From Pseudomonas sp. GV071 (GTDB lineage: Bacteria; Pseudomonadota; Gammaproteobacteria; Pseudomonadales; Pseudomonadaceae), in NCBI RefSeq assembly GCF_003050835.1, contig NZ_QAOJ01000007.1:124001-188000 (forward strand): 64,000 nt of DNA, written 5' to 3'. The position numbers were made by a program, and so were the translations under genes. How positions within the stretch are numbered: the first letter of the stretch is position 1; every line of letters begins with the position of its first letter. Shown piece after piece: positions 44,574 to 53,900 of the stretch. The notes under the pieces are model-generated. The model searched no databases, was not told the DNA's origin, and saw only the letters and a list, made by a program, of their open reading frames with translations.

Positions 44574-46046
44574 TCAATCATCCGACTGTTCATCGTCATC
44601 CCGACGACTCATGCCGTACTTACGCATCTTCTCTACCAGGGTGGTGCGGCGGATGCGCAGACGTTCGGCAGCACGGGCGACAACGCCGCCGGCATCGTCC
44701 AGAGCCTGTTGAATAAGGCCTTGCTCGAGGTTGCCGAGGTAGTCCTTCAGGTCCAGGCCTTCGGGCGGCAGCATGGCGGTGTTATCGGAACTGGGCACGT
44801 TGCTGTTAAAGGAGAAACGCTCTTCCAGGTCGTCGCGCACGCTGGCGGCTTGCTGATCGTGCTCGTCATCCACCTGACGGAATTTCTTCGGTAGCTCCAG
44901 TACACCGATCACGCCATAGGGGTGCATGATCGCCATGCGCTCCACCAGGTTGGCCAGTTCACGAACGTTGCCGGCCCAGTCATGGCGGCACAGCGACATG
45001 ATGGCGGCGGAGTTGAAACGGATCGAACCGCGCTTCTCCACTTCCATGCGCGAGATCAGCTCGTTCATCAGCAGCGGAATATCTTCCACACGCTCACGCA
45101 GCGGTGCCATCTCGATCGGGAACACGTTGAGTCGGTAATAGAGGTCTTCGCGGAAGGTGCCCGCTTCGATCATCTGCTCGAGGTTCTTGTGGGTCGCGGC
45201 AATGATGCGCACGTCCGCACTCTGGGTCTTGTTGCTGCCCACACGCTCAAAGGTGCGTTCTTGCAGCACACGCAGCAGCTTGACCTGCATGGGCAGTGGC
45301 ATGTCGCCGATTTCGTCGAGAAACAGGGTGCCGCCATTGGCCAGTTCGAAGCGCCCTGCCCGGCTGGTGATCGCGCCGGTGAACGCGCCTTTCTCGTGGC
45401 CGAACAGTTCGCTTTCCAGCAGCTCGGCCGGAATCGCGCCACAGTTCACCGGTACAAACGGCGCATCCCGGCGTTTTGAGTGGTAATGCAGGTTACGTGC
45501 GACCACTTCCTTGCCGGTGCCGGACTCGCCAAGGATCAGCACGCTGGCCTCGGTATCGGCCACCTGCGACATCATCTGCCGCACTTGCTGAATGGCGCGG
45601 CTGGTACCGACCAGGCTGCGGAACAGGTTCGGCTCGCGGGCACGCGCGCCGCGCGCCTGGTCGTACATTTCGCGGTAGACCTGGGCACGGTGCAGAGAAT
45701 CGAGGAGTTTGTTGTAGCTGGGCGGCATTTCCAGGGTGCTGAGCACCCGGCGACGGACATCTTCGGGCCATTCGGCCGGCGCCGCTTCGCCGACCAGCAG
45801 CACGGGCAGCTGTTCGTCCCACACGGCGAGTTGTTTAAGCAGTTCCAGCGAGCCACCTTTGCTGGTGACTTCCCCGAGCAACACACTCAACACATCGCGG
45901 GGGCTCTCGAGCTTGTCGACCGTGTCGCGCCAGTTCTGGCTGGTACAGGCCAGGTGTTCTTCCCCAAGAAAATTAAGAATCACCGCCAGGTCGCGGCGGC
46001 GTTCGCTGTTGTCATCGACCAGTAGAATTTTGGTTTCACGCCACAT
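44574..46046 (-). CDS. fleQ: Flagellar master regulator FleQ
   Basis: A 490-residue RpoN-activating AAA+ protein that heads the flagellar cascade and, with c-di-GMP, also controls biofilm genes. The N-terminal FleQ domain (ILLVDDNSERRRDLAVILNF) resembles a receiver but lacks a conventional phosphoacceptor. The AAA+ part has GESGTGKE, GAFTGA and GGTLFLDEIGDMPLP, then the C-terminal HTH RAAERLRIRRTTLVEKMRKYGM. Choosing ATG 46046 (MWRETKILLVDD) gives exactly the usual 490 residues; the frame is open 13 codons farther. It is followed by fleSR after 121 bases and preceded by a sigma-70-like promoter. Confidence 0.97.
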   Translation of the reverse strand: MWRETKILLVDDNSERRRDLAVILNFLGEEHLACTSQNWRDTVDKLESPRDVLSVLLGEVTSKGGSLELLKQLAVWDEQLPVLLVGEAAPAEWPEDVRRRVLSTLEMPPSYNKLLDSLHRAQVYREMYDQARGARAREPNLFRSLVGTSRAIQQVRQMMSQVADTEASVLILGESGTGKEVVARNLHYHSKRRDAPFVPVNCGAIPAELLESELFGHEKGAFTGAITSRAGRFELANGGTLFLDEIGDMPLPMQVKLLRVLQERTFERVGSNKTQSADVRIIAATHKNLEQMIEAGTFREDLYYRLNVFPIEMAPLRERVEDIPLLMNELISRMEVEKRGSIRFNSAAIMSLCRHDWAGNVRELANLVERMAIMHPYGVIGVLELPKKFRQVDDEHDQQAASVRDDLEERFSFNSNVPSSDNTAMLPPEGLDLKDYLGNLEQGLIQQALDDAGGVVARAAERLRIRRTTLVEKMRKYGMSRRDDDEQSDD

Positions 46047-46123
46047 AGTGTCTGGTTCTGATCCTGGGAGTGAAGAAAGCGCCAATAGCGAAAAATGAAA
46101 ATAAACGAGAGCAATTGGCCACT

Positions 46124-46152
46124 AGTAGAGTCAATTTTTTGTACGCAGTCAA
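46124..46152 (-). promoter_or_regulatory. Candidate housekeeping promoter of fleQ
   Basis: On the minus strand TTGACT (complement of 46147–46152), a 17-base spacer and TCTACT (complement of 46124–46129) make a reasonable sigma-70 promoter about 80 bases before fleQ. fleQ is known to be transcribed by the housekeeping sigma factor in Pseudomonas. The -10 match is 4 of 6. Confidence 0.4.
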
Positions 46153-46220
46153 TTTTATGACGTGATTTTTTCTACCCAGTTCAACCAGGTACGTCATTGT
46201 ATTGAGAAATTAACGCAGAG

Positions 46221-46261
46221 CTTTGTAGCTAACCCCTCTAGCCGAAAGGTTAGCTACAAAG
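46221..46261 (-). terminator. Hairpin after fliT
   Basis: CTTTGTAGCTAACC (46221–46234) and GGTTAGCTACAAAG (46248–46261) form a perfect 14-base stem with a 13-base loop, directly after the fliT stop. There is no T-tract on the minus strand, so it may stabilise the 3' end or mark a regulatory site in the fleQ upstream region rather than terminate. Confidence 0.5.
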
Positions 46262-46267
46262 AATTGA

Positions 46268-46567
46268 CTAGCCAAACATCTGATAGATTTTGGCGCTTTG
46301 ATTGGACTTGACCAGCACGGTGAGCTCGTCAGCAACGGCTTCGCGTTTGCGCACACAGGCGGCGGTCAGTTGGCGATACACCTCCACCAGCGCCTCCATT
46401 TGCTCGCGCAACGCTTCTTCGATATCGGCGCTGTCAGCCATGGCGGCACTCACCTGTTCACGGCAGGAGCTGTCCAGGGCGCCGATACGCTCCCAATCTT
46501 CCTTCTGAAAGGCGTCGATCAGGGCCAGGCGGGTACTTTCGATTTGTTGCAGCACGGAGTTAGCCAT
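46268..46567 (-). CDS. fliT: FliT-like flagellar chaperone
   Basis: A 99-residue, mostly helical protein (MANSVLQQIESTRLALIDAFQ onward, ending SNQSAKIYQMFG). Its position after fliD and fliS and before fleQ fits the FliT-type export chaperone for the FliD cap; the equivalent P. aeruginosa gene is called fleP. Start ATG 46567 has AAAGGA upstream. The fliS stop lies 20 bases before it. Identification is by size, helical content and order, since the family diverges quickly. Confidence 0.78.
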   Translation of the reverse strand: MANSVLQQIESTRLALIDAFQKEDWERIGALDSSCREQVSAAMADSADIEEALREQMEALVEVYRQLTAACVRKREAVADELTVLVKSNQSAKIYQMFG

Positions 46568-46586
46568 TTCCTTTTCCTCACCCACC

Positions 46587-46967
46587 TTACGGTGCGATCG
46601 CATCCCAGCCGGATTTGACTTCACGCAGCAGACCAGACACCTCGACCAGCGGGGTGGGGTCATTGCTTTTGTTGGCTTCCAGCATGCGGGTGATCATGTA
46701 TTCGTAAACGCGATCAAGGTTCTGTGCGACTTCGCCGCCCTTGGTCATGTCCAGGCCTTCACGCAGACCGCCAACGATACCGATGGCTTTGCTGATCAGT
46801 TCGCCCTTGGTCGAAGCCTGGCCACGTGCCATGGCGCCTTGAGCCTGAGCCAGACGTTCCAGACCGCCTTCCATCAGCATCTGGATCAAACGATGAGGAC
46901 TTGCTTCAAACACTTGAGACGAGACGCTCACTTGTTTGTACTGATTCATCGCCGACATCGCTCTCAT
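46587..46967 (-). CDS. fliS: Flagellar export chaperone FliS
   Basis: A 126-residue four-helix protein that binds flagellin in the cytosol and prevents premature polymerisation. Typical sequence: MNQYKQVSVSSQVFEASPHRLIQMLMEGGLERLAQAQGAM, then KGELISKAIGIVGGLREGLD and YEYMITRMLEANKSNDPTPL. ATG 46967 with GAGG nine bases upstream is chosen; ATG codons 3 and 6 residues later are possible. It is third in the fliC–flaG–fliD–fliS–fliT series. Confidence 0.94.
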   Translation of the reverse strand: MRAMSAMNQYKQVSVSSQVFEASPHRLIQMLMEGGLERLAQAQGAMARGQASTKGELISKAIGIVGGLREGLDMTKGGEVAQNLDRVYEYMITRMLEANKSNDPTPLVEVSGLLREVKSGWDAIAP

Positions 46968-47093
46968 TTTGCAAACCCTCGTGAACCGCTGTTTCGATAT
47001 TCAAGCTATCGGCCAGTTTCGCGGGAGCTTTATGCCTGACCTGAGCTTTTTCATCATCAAAAAAAGCTATCAGCCAGGGCACATGAGTGCAAA

Positions 47094-48554
47094 TCAGCTC
47101 TTCTTGACCAGGCCCGGCAAGCTATCAAGCTGCGATGCCAGGCTGTCGGCCGTGGTCGACAGTTGCGATACCAGGGCGTCCATTGCGTTGTACTGCTTGT
47201 ACAGCCGCGTTTGCAGCGCCGTCATGCGCAGGTCGAGATCGTCCTGCTGCTTGTCGAGGCTGGTGATGGTGTTGTTCAGCGCCGTGGTGCGCTGCTCAAG
47301 GATGCCACCGCCATCGGTATAGGGTTTGAGCTTAGTCGTAAGTCGAGCGGCCAGGCCATCATCGCCGGTGAAATAAGCGGCGACGCCTTCGTAGTTTGAG
47401 CTGACTGCGGTGGTGAGCTTGGCGGTGTCGACTTCCAGGGTACCGTCCTGCTTGGTGGTAATCCCCAGGTTCGCCAGCGCCGAGATCGAACCGGTCCCCG
47501 ATTGCGCCGAAACCAACTCATTGCGGATCGAACTGACCAGCGCCCGGGCAGTGGAGTCACCGGCCAGGCCCGCGACCACAGGATCGCTGTTGGTAACGGT
47601 GGTGACCTTGGTCAACGAGTTGATGGTGCTCATCATCTTGTTGTACGCAGTCACGAAGTTCTGCACGTTGGTTTGAACACCCGTGGTGTTGTCCGCCACG
47701 GTCAGCGTCAGAGGCTTGTCGGTTTCAGTTACGGCCGTCAGCTTCAAACTGATGCCATCAATGGCCTTGTCGATGGTATTGGAATCACTCACCACCGCCA
47801 GGCCATCCACGGTCAGCTTGGCGCTTTGCGCAGTAGCAATGGTCTTGCCGCCCTTGAGCGTCGCTTCGGCGACTGCCGCGTCGTACTCGGCAGTGGTGGC
47901 AAAGTCAGCTGGGTCCAGGGCCGCCGGTGGAAAGGTCAGGGCTTCCAGGGAAGTACTGCCCGTGCCGGTACTGGTGCCGGTCATGGTGATGTCTTTGCCA
48001 TCACCCATCTTCGAGCTGGTGAGGACCAGGCGTGAACCTTGGCTGTCGGTCACGATGGTGGCGCTGATACCCGCGGATTTGCCTTGGGTATTAATGGCAT
48101 CGCGCATGCCGGCCAGGGTGTTGTTGGTGCTGTCGACGTTGAGCGTCAGCGCATCTTCCCCACCCACTTTTATACTCAGGCTGCCGGTGTTGAATGCAGT
48201 GGTACTGCCGCCACTGAACGCTGCGGAAGCAATCTTGCTACTGGAAGCCAGTTGAGAGACTTCGACTTTGTACGTACCGGCTATCGCACTTTGCGACGCG
48301 GTAGCGTTGAGGGCCGTGGTATTTGACGAAGTGGCCGACTTGGCCAGGAAGCTGGAAGGGCTGTTGAGCAGTGCCAAAGCACTTTGGAACTCACTTACAG
48401 CACTTTTCAGCGAACCCAGAGCGGTCAGTTTGGTGGTTGTTTTAGTTTCGAGCTTGTCGATCTGGTTCTGCTTGGGCGCTTTTTCAGCCGCCACCGAAGC
48501 CGTCACGATATCGTCAATGTTGATACCCGAACCAATGCCAGTTACACCAGCCAT
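47094..48554 (-). CDS. fliD: Flagellar filament cap protein FliD
   Basis: A 486-residue hook-associated protein 2 that caps the filament and guides flagellin folding. Conserved N-terminal GVTGIGSGINIDDIVTASVAAE and C-terminal helices LRMTALQTRLYKQYNAMDALVSQLSTTADSLASQLDSL match FliD termini. The centre (about 100–320) is Ser/Thr/Ala-rich and variable, as expected for the exposed domains. It can also act as an adhesin. It lies 79 bases after flaG and 126 before fliS. Confidence 0.95.
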   Translation of the reverse strand: MAGVTGIGSGINIDDIVTASVAAEKAPKQNQIDKLETKTTTKLTALGSLKSAVSEFQSALALLNSPSSFLAKSATSSNTTALNATASQSAIAGTYKVEVSQLASSSKIASAAFSGGSTTAFNTGSLSIKVGGEDALTLNVDSTNNTLAGMRDAINTQGKSAGISATIVTDSQGSRLVLTSSKMGDGKDITMTGTSTGTGSTSLEALTFPPAALDPADFATTAEYDAAVAEATLKGGKTIATAQSAKLTVDGLAVVSDSNTIDKAIDGISLKLTAVTETDKPLTLTVADNTTGVQTNVQNFVTAYNKMMSTINSLTKVTTVTNSDPVVAGLAGDSTARALVSSIRNELVSAQSGTGSISALANLGITTKQDGTLEVDTAKLTTAVSSNYEGVAAYFTGDDGLAARLTTKLKPYTDGGGILEQRTTALNNTITSLDKQQDDLDLRMTALQTRLYKQYNAMDALVSQLSTTADSLASQLDSLPGLVKKS

Positions 48555-48633
48555 CTCGCACCTCCGTCAAAATAACGTCCCGAATTCCCTTTAGGAACCG
48601 ATCTGGCGAGTTGTACTCAAGAACCGTACCAAC

Positions 48634-48999
48634 TCACGCTTTAGCCTCGAACATGAGGCTGCGAATGTCTTCCAGGCGTTCAGCCAGTTTCAGCAGTTCC
48701 TCGGAAGGAATCTGTCGTACCAGCTTGCCGGAGTCGGTGTCGATAACTTTGACCACGACTTCGCCGCTTGAGTCATCGACATTGAAATTCAAACCACGCT
48801 TTACCGTTTGCACGAAAGACTGAATATCAGCGACCGCTGCATCAATACTTCCGCCATCCGCCTGCGCGTCGGTGGTGGAGTCCGAACTACCGCTTGGCTT
48901 CAAATCCTTTGCAGCCTGCTGACCAGAACCTACCGCAGTAGCCCCATCGCGGTTTTGCCTGGGGAGAGCAGCAACAGACGTAATGTTGGAGACATCCAT
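48634..48999 (-). CDS. flaG: FlaG-family flagellar protein
   Basis: A 121-residue soluble protein. The N-terminal half is low-complexity and polar. The conserved FlaG part is IQSFVQTVKRGLNFNVDDSSGEVVVKVIDTDSGKLVRQIPSEELLKLAERLED. In Pseudomonas the gene always follows fliC and influences filament length. A hairpin lies between the two genes, so flaG is probably expressed by readthrough or its own promoter. Confidence 0.92.
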   Translation of the reverse strand: MDVSNITSVAALPRQNRDGATAVGSGQQAAKDLKPSGSSDSTTDAQADGGSIDAAVADIQSFVQTVKRGLNFNVDDSSGEVVVKVIDTDSGKLVRQIPSEELLKLAERLEDIRSLMFEAKA

Positions 49000-49023
49000 T
49001 TTAGTTACCTCACAATGGCCAAA

Positions 49024-49052
49024 TGGGAGGAAGGGTCATCCCCTTCCTCCCA
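49024..49052 (-). terminator. Hairpin between fliC and flaG
   Basis: TGGGAGGAAGGG (49024–49035) pairs perfectly with CCCTTCCTCCCA (49041–49052). On the minus strand it is followed by TTTGGCC only, so termination is probably partial. This would reduce flaG expression relative to the abundant fliC. Confidence 0.65.
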
Positions 49053-49076
49053 CTGATTTTGGCGCCTCTTTCTGCG

Positions 49077-50546
49077 TTATTGCAGCAGACTGAGAACCGA
49101 CTGTGGCAGTTGGTTAGCTTGAGCCAGAATCGCGGTACCAGCTTGTTGCAGCACTTGGTTCTTCGACAGAGTTGCAGTTTCAGCAGCGAAGTCGGTGTCT
49201 TTGATCCGGCTACGAGCAGCGTCAGCGTTCTCAGAGATGTTCTGCAGGTTGCTGATGGTGTTGTCGAAGCGGTTCTGTACAGCACCGAGGTCCGCACGCT
49301 GGCTGTCGATGTTGGCCAGAGCGTTGTCGATTACAGCGATTGCACGTTGTGCGCCGTCAGCGGTGGAGATATCCACATCACCTACGGTTTTCAGCGTAGC
49401 AGCAGCAGTGCCAAACACCTCAGTACTGGTACCGGTTACTGCGTACGAGACTGGCGAATCGAGCTGCACATAACCAGTCGCAGTACCACCACCGGCCGCT
49501 ACGTCTTGAGTTGCACTGTAGGTGCCGTCGTTACCTTGCACAGCCACGTCAATGGTACCGGTACCACCAGCCAGCGTTGCGGTACCAAACTTGATGGTTT
49601 CACCGGTAGCCGAAGTAATGGTGACCTTGTCGTTCTGCGAGTCGTAGTTGGCAGTCAGGCCCAACTTACCGGAGTTCGAGTTGATCTGGCTGGCCAGGTC
49701 TTCGTTGGAAGTCACGCCGACCATTTGTACGGTGTTGCTACCCACGTTCAGGTTGAAAGTCACCGAGCCCGAGGTCAGGTTCACATCAGCCTGAATCACG
49801 GTACGGGCACTTGCCGACAGCCCTGCGATGGCGCCGTCAAATTTCTGTGCAACGCTCTTGGCGCTGTCGCCAGACACGGTCGAAACGACTTTGGTCTGAC
49901 CGCCGCCTACAACAGTGATGTCGTTGGCAGCGAAGGCCACACCGCTACCTGCCTGGACTGTACCGGCAACAGTGGATGCCGAAGCAGCCGATGCACCAGC
50001 GGAGTCAGTAGTAGCACCGCCACCGATCTGGTACGAACCCAGCTTGGCAGCAGAAGCATCCTTCAAGGTAACGTCGATGGTTTCGAACGCGTTCGAACCT
50101 ACTTGGAAGCTGGTGGTACCGAAAGTACCGTCGAGCAGCTTGCGACCACCGAAGGTGGTGGTTTCAGCGATACGGCTCAATTCAGCTTGCTGAGCGGTCA
50201 CTTCTTTCTGCAGGGCGGCACGGTCAGTGTCGCTGTTCGAACCGTTGGCTGCCTGGATGGACAGGTCACGGATACGTTGCAGAATGTTGGTCGACTGTTG
50301 CAGCGCGCCTTCAGCGGTTTGCGACAGCGAGATACCGTCGTTGGCGTTGCGGGTCGCTACGTTCAGGCCGCTGATCTGGTTGGTCAGACGGTTAGAAATC
50401 TGCAGACCGGCGGCGTCGTCTTTGGCGCTGTTGATGCGGTAGCCAGTGGACAGACGTTGCAGGGAAGTATTCAGGGCACCGGAAGAAGCGTTCAGGTTGC
50501 GCTGAGTGTTGAGCGAAGCGATGTTCGTGTTAACTGTAAGTGCCAT
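49077..50546 (-). CDS. fliC: Flagellin FliC
   Basis: A 489-residue filament subunit. The N-terminal D0/D1 region starts [19 protein letters not shown] and contains the region recognised by plant FLS2 (residues 30–51), with tyrosine at position 36 ([11 protein letters not shown]). The C-terminal helices end [11 protein letters not shown]. The centre (about 170–400) is Ser/Thr/Ala/Gly-rich, supplying O-glycosylation sites for the adjacent glycosyltransferase island. The start has GGGAG eight bases upstream, and a FliA promoter lies about 92 bases upstream. Confidence 0.97.
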   Translation of the reverse strand: MALTVNTNIASLNTQRNLNASSGALNTSLQRLSTGYRINSAKDDAAGLQISNRLTNQISGLNVATRNANDGISLSQTAEGALQQSTNILQRIRDLSIQAANGSNSDTDRAALQKEVTAQQAELSRIAETTTFGGRKLLDGTFGTTSFQVGSNAFETIDVTLKDASAAKLGSYQIGGGATTDSAGASAASASTVAGTVQAGSGVAFAANDITVVGGGQTKVVSTVSGDSAKSVAQKFDGAIAGLSASARTVIQADVNLTSGSVTFNLNVGSNTVQMVGVTSNEDLASQINSNSGKLGLTANYDSQNDKVTITSATGETIKFGTATLAGGTGTIDVAVQGNDGTYSATQDVAAGGGTATGYVQLDSPVSYAVTGTSTEVFGTAAATLKTVGDVDISTADGAQRAIAVIDNALANIDSQRADLGAVQNRFDNTISNLQNISENADAARSRIKDTDFAAETATLSKNQVLQQAGTAILAQANQLPQSVLSLLQ

Positions 50547-50637
50547 TTGGGCGTCTCCCGAGTACCTAGTATTTGCCTGAGCTTGCGACGTTCGGGGCCT
50601 GCAGCTCAGGCGCCCCTAGAATTCGCATTCGAAGTGT

Positions 50638-50664
50638 TTATCGGCGCTTGTTCTTGGAGCTTTA
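50638..50664 (-). promoter_or_regulatory. FliA (sigma-28) promoter of fliC
   Basis: Minus strand TAAAG, a 14-base spacer and GCCGATAA match the flagellar sigma-28 consensus (TAAAGTTT-N11-GCCGATAA) at the key bases. It lies 92 bases before the fliC start codon. The remaining sequence of 50547–50961 is non-coding and holds only a terminator at its far end. Confidence 0.8.
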
Positions 50665-50889
50665 GCAAAAAATTTAATTTTTTTGCCTGGAGCCTTAGGA
50701 ACACCAACAAACCATATCCACGACTTATGTATCGGCAGCCTGGGAAAAACTGGAGGGTCGCCCCTTACCTTTCGTCGCCAACTGTATAAAAAACAACCAG
50801 TAGACCACCTCAATCGGCAGATTGATGACGCCAAACTTTCGGCAAAACCGGCACTTAGGTGAAAACTTCCCCCCGTGAAGCCCGTGCGA

Positions 50890-50925
50890 AAAAAAGCCCC
50901 CGATTGATCCTCGGGGGCTTTCTTC
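50890..50925 (-). terminator. Rho-independent terminator of the glycosylation operon
   Basis: On the minus strand AAAGCCCCCGA and TCGGGGGCTTT pair over a 7-base loop and are followed by a T-tract. It lies about 40 bases after the glycosyltransferase stop and ends the operon that reads from pseC toward fliC. Confidence 0.9.
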
Positions 50926-50961
50926 AGTGCGCGGCAACGAAAAAAACTGCCTGATTGACCG

Positions 50962-53900
50962 TCAATCCGGCGACCAGGCCTTCAGCCAATTCTCCAGGTT
51001 GGCGCCTTCGAGCATCCAGTCACGCCGCACAACGCTGCGCAATTCGTCGCCCATGCGCGCGGTCGCGTCCAGATCGGCCAGGTGCATGCGGATGGCATCC
51101 ACCCAGTTCTTGAAGCGGTTTTTTACCCGAGTCACCGGTAGGCCATCGCGGTAGCAAATCACGTCGCTACAGATCACCGGAAACCCGAGCACTCCGTACT
51201 CCAGCAGACGTAGGTTGCTTTTGCAGTCGTTGAACTGGTTTTGCTCCAGCGGCGCGAGTGCCAGATCCAGGTTCAGTGAGGCCAGCTTGGCCGGGTAGTG
51301 CTCAATCGGTACGCCGGCATGGAACTCGTGAACGATAGGTTTGAGCGGCTCCGGGCACATGCCCAAAAACACCCATTCGACTTCATCAGCCAGCTCGCGC
51401 ACCACGTCGACGATCAACTCCAGGTCGCCGGTATGACTCAACCCGCCCGCCCAACCGACACGGGGCTTGCGCCCGACTCGCCGCTGCGCCTTCAAGCCGC
51501 CCCACCAACTGACGGGCAAGCGGTTGGCCACCACGCGGATATCGGGGTGCATATCCGCGCATGCCTCGGCCAGCGGCGCGGTGGACACTACAAAACGATC
51601 CGTCAGCGCGATAGCGCGGCGCATCGACTTGCGTACGTCGCGCGGCATAGCGTCGCGGTGAGTGCTTTTTAGCGGCAGATTAGGCAGGTAGTCATCCAGC
51701 TCGTACACCTTGAACACCGAAGACAACGCCTTGACCTCCTCCATCTCGGCGATCTGCTGCTCAGTGATCTGACGTTGAAAGATCACCGACTGGGCGTGAA
51801 AACGCTCCAGTTCCACCGGAAGCATATGGGTATGGCTGACCAGCCCATCGATAAGCCCCTGGTCGCGCATGGCGGCGAACGGCTGCTTGATGCGGTAATG
51901 ACCACAACCGGTGCTATCAGCGGCGTAGCAAAGAATCTGCGGCAACAGCGGCTGCACCCGGCGGCTGCTGTAGTCGAACAGAAAGCCCGAGTTGCTCAGC
52001 GACAGGTTCGGGTTGTATGCCGGGTCACTCGCCAACTCCGGCAGCCAGCGGTGGTACATCTCATTGCGCTCGGCCTTGAACGCCGTTTGCCGAGCCAGGG
52101 CACCATCAATGGCCAGGGCCGGCAGTTCGATGCCGTTGCGCACCACCACGCTGTGGGGCGTCCAGACGTTGAGAAAACCGGCGGCACGCATGCGCAGACA
52201 CAGATCGACATCGCCATAGAAGGCAGACAAATGCTGCTCATCCATGCCGCCCACCTCGACCAATAGTTCACGGCGCACCATCAGGCAGGCGGCGCCCACC
52301 GCGCTGTAGTTCTGCGCCACCTGCAGTCGGTTCATATAGCCGGGGGAATCCCCCGCTTCGCCGGCAAAACCGCGTCCGGCCACATCGTGCAGACCGAGAA
52401 TGATGCCGGCCTGCTCGATCCTGCCCTGCGGGTCGAGGACCTTGGCCCCCACCACGCCGACCTCAGGACGCTGCGCATGGTTGAGCAATTGTTCCAGCCA
52501 ATCCTCCTGAACAACCTGTACGTCGTGGCTCAACAGCAGCAGATACTCTGCCTCCACGGTGGCTGCCACGGCGTTCACCATGGCGGCGAAATTGAACTCG
52601 CCGTCAAAGCGCCAGACTCGCACCTGCTCGTTGTTCAGCGCCTCGACGCTGGCCAGCCAACTGCAGGCCTGGGCGTCCTGGCTGCCACAGTCGACCAGCA
52701 ACAGCTCGTAGTTGGCGTAACGGGTTTTCTCCAGCAGGGTATCGACGCAGCGCTGCACCAACGGCAAGTGGTCACGCACGGCCACGACAATGGACACCTT
52801 GGGTTGCTGAGGGTGGCCGTAATCGATGTAGTAGCGCCCCGGCAGGAACGCCTGCACCGTGGCCTGATAACCCCGCGCCGCCAGGTGCTGCTCCAGCGCT
52901 ACTTGCTCGGCCGGGTTGAACGCCAGGCTGGGCAGGTCGGCAATCAGCAGCACTTCCGGTACGCGGTGCAAGCCTTGACCGGCGCAGCCCTGCACCAGGC
53001 GCAACTGCAGGTCCAGCTGGAAGGCCTCAGCGAACAGCGGGTTAAAGCCGTCCAGCTCGACCACACTGCGTTGGCGAAACGCCCAATGCCGCCCGACCAT
53101 GGCAGGAAAACTCAGCAGCAGGTCGAGGTTGAAATCCGGCTTGAACAGCCCGCCGATGGCGCCCAGCGGGGTACGTTGCAATTCATCGCAGAAGAACGCG
53201 TGGGCGACCTCGCCAGTGTGCGGCTCGGCGGCTTGAGCTTCGGCCAACTGCAGGCACAGCAGGAGCAAACCGGCCTGGGTAAATTCAACGCCGGCCTCGA
53301 CGATGATCAGCCAGTCAAACGGCGCCACGCCCTGCTCGCCCACGGTGTAGGCGTTCACCGCTTCGACCAGCGTCTCGGCACTGATCTGAAACTGATCTAC
53401 CTCGGTTTCCCCAGCAACGGCTGCGGCCGTGCTGAATACCGCGGTTTTGATCGGCGCCGGCAACGCCCGCTGCAGGCTGTGCAGTGTGGCGCGCAAGGCC
53501 GTGGCATTGCCCTGGCTGTCGAGCACAAGCACGCCCAACACCGGCCGTTGCACCTGGCAGCGCTGCAAGCGCTCGGCAATCAGGGCGCGCTCGCTGGCAA
53601 TCGGCAGACGTGCCTCCAACCAGGTCAGCAGCTTGGGCACCAGACCGACCGCCATTTCGCTCATCAACTCGGCTACCCGCGCACTGGCCAGGCCATCGAT
53701 TCCCAGGTTGAAATACGGCAAGCCCGCGGTGGCACGCGCCACCTGCGCGGCACGAAACTCGGAATCCACCAGCAAGCGCCCGATCGCCTCGGCCAAGCCC
53801 GAGGCCTCGACATCGGTGACCCCTGCCCGCGCGTCATAGCAAGGCCCGAACACGCTGTTGGCCGGGTGCTGCAGGTTGATCGCCGGCGTGCCGCAGAGCA

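Noticed and set aside
47044..47068. Terminator between fliD and fliS
   Set aside because: Only an A/T-rich stem (AGCTTTTT/AAAAAGCT); too weak to call.
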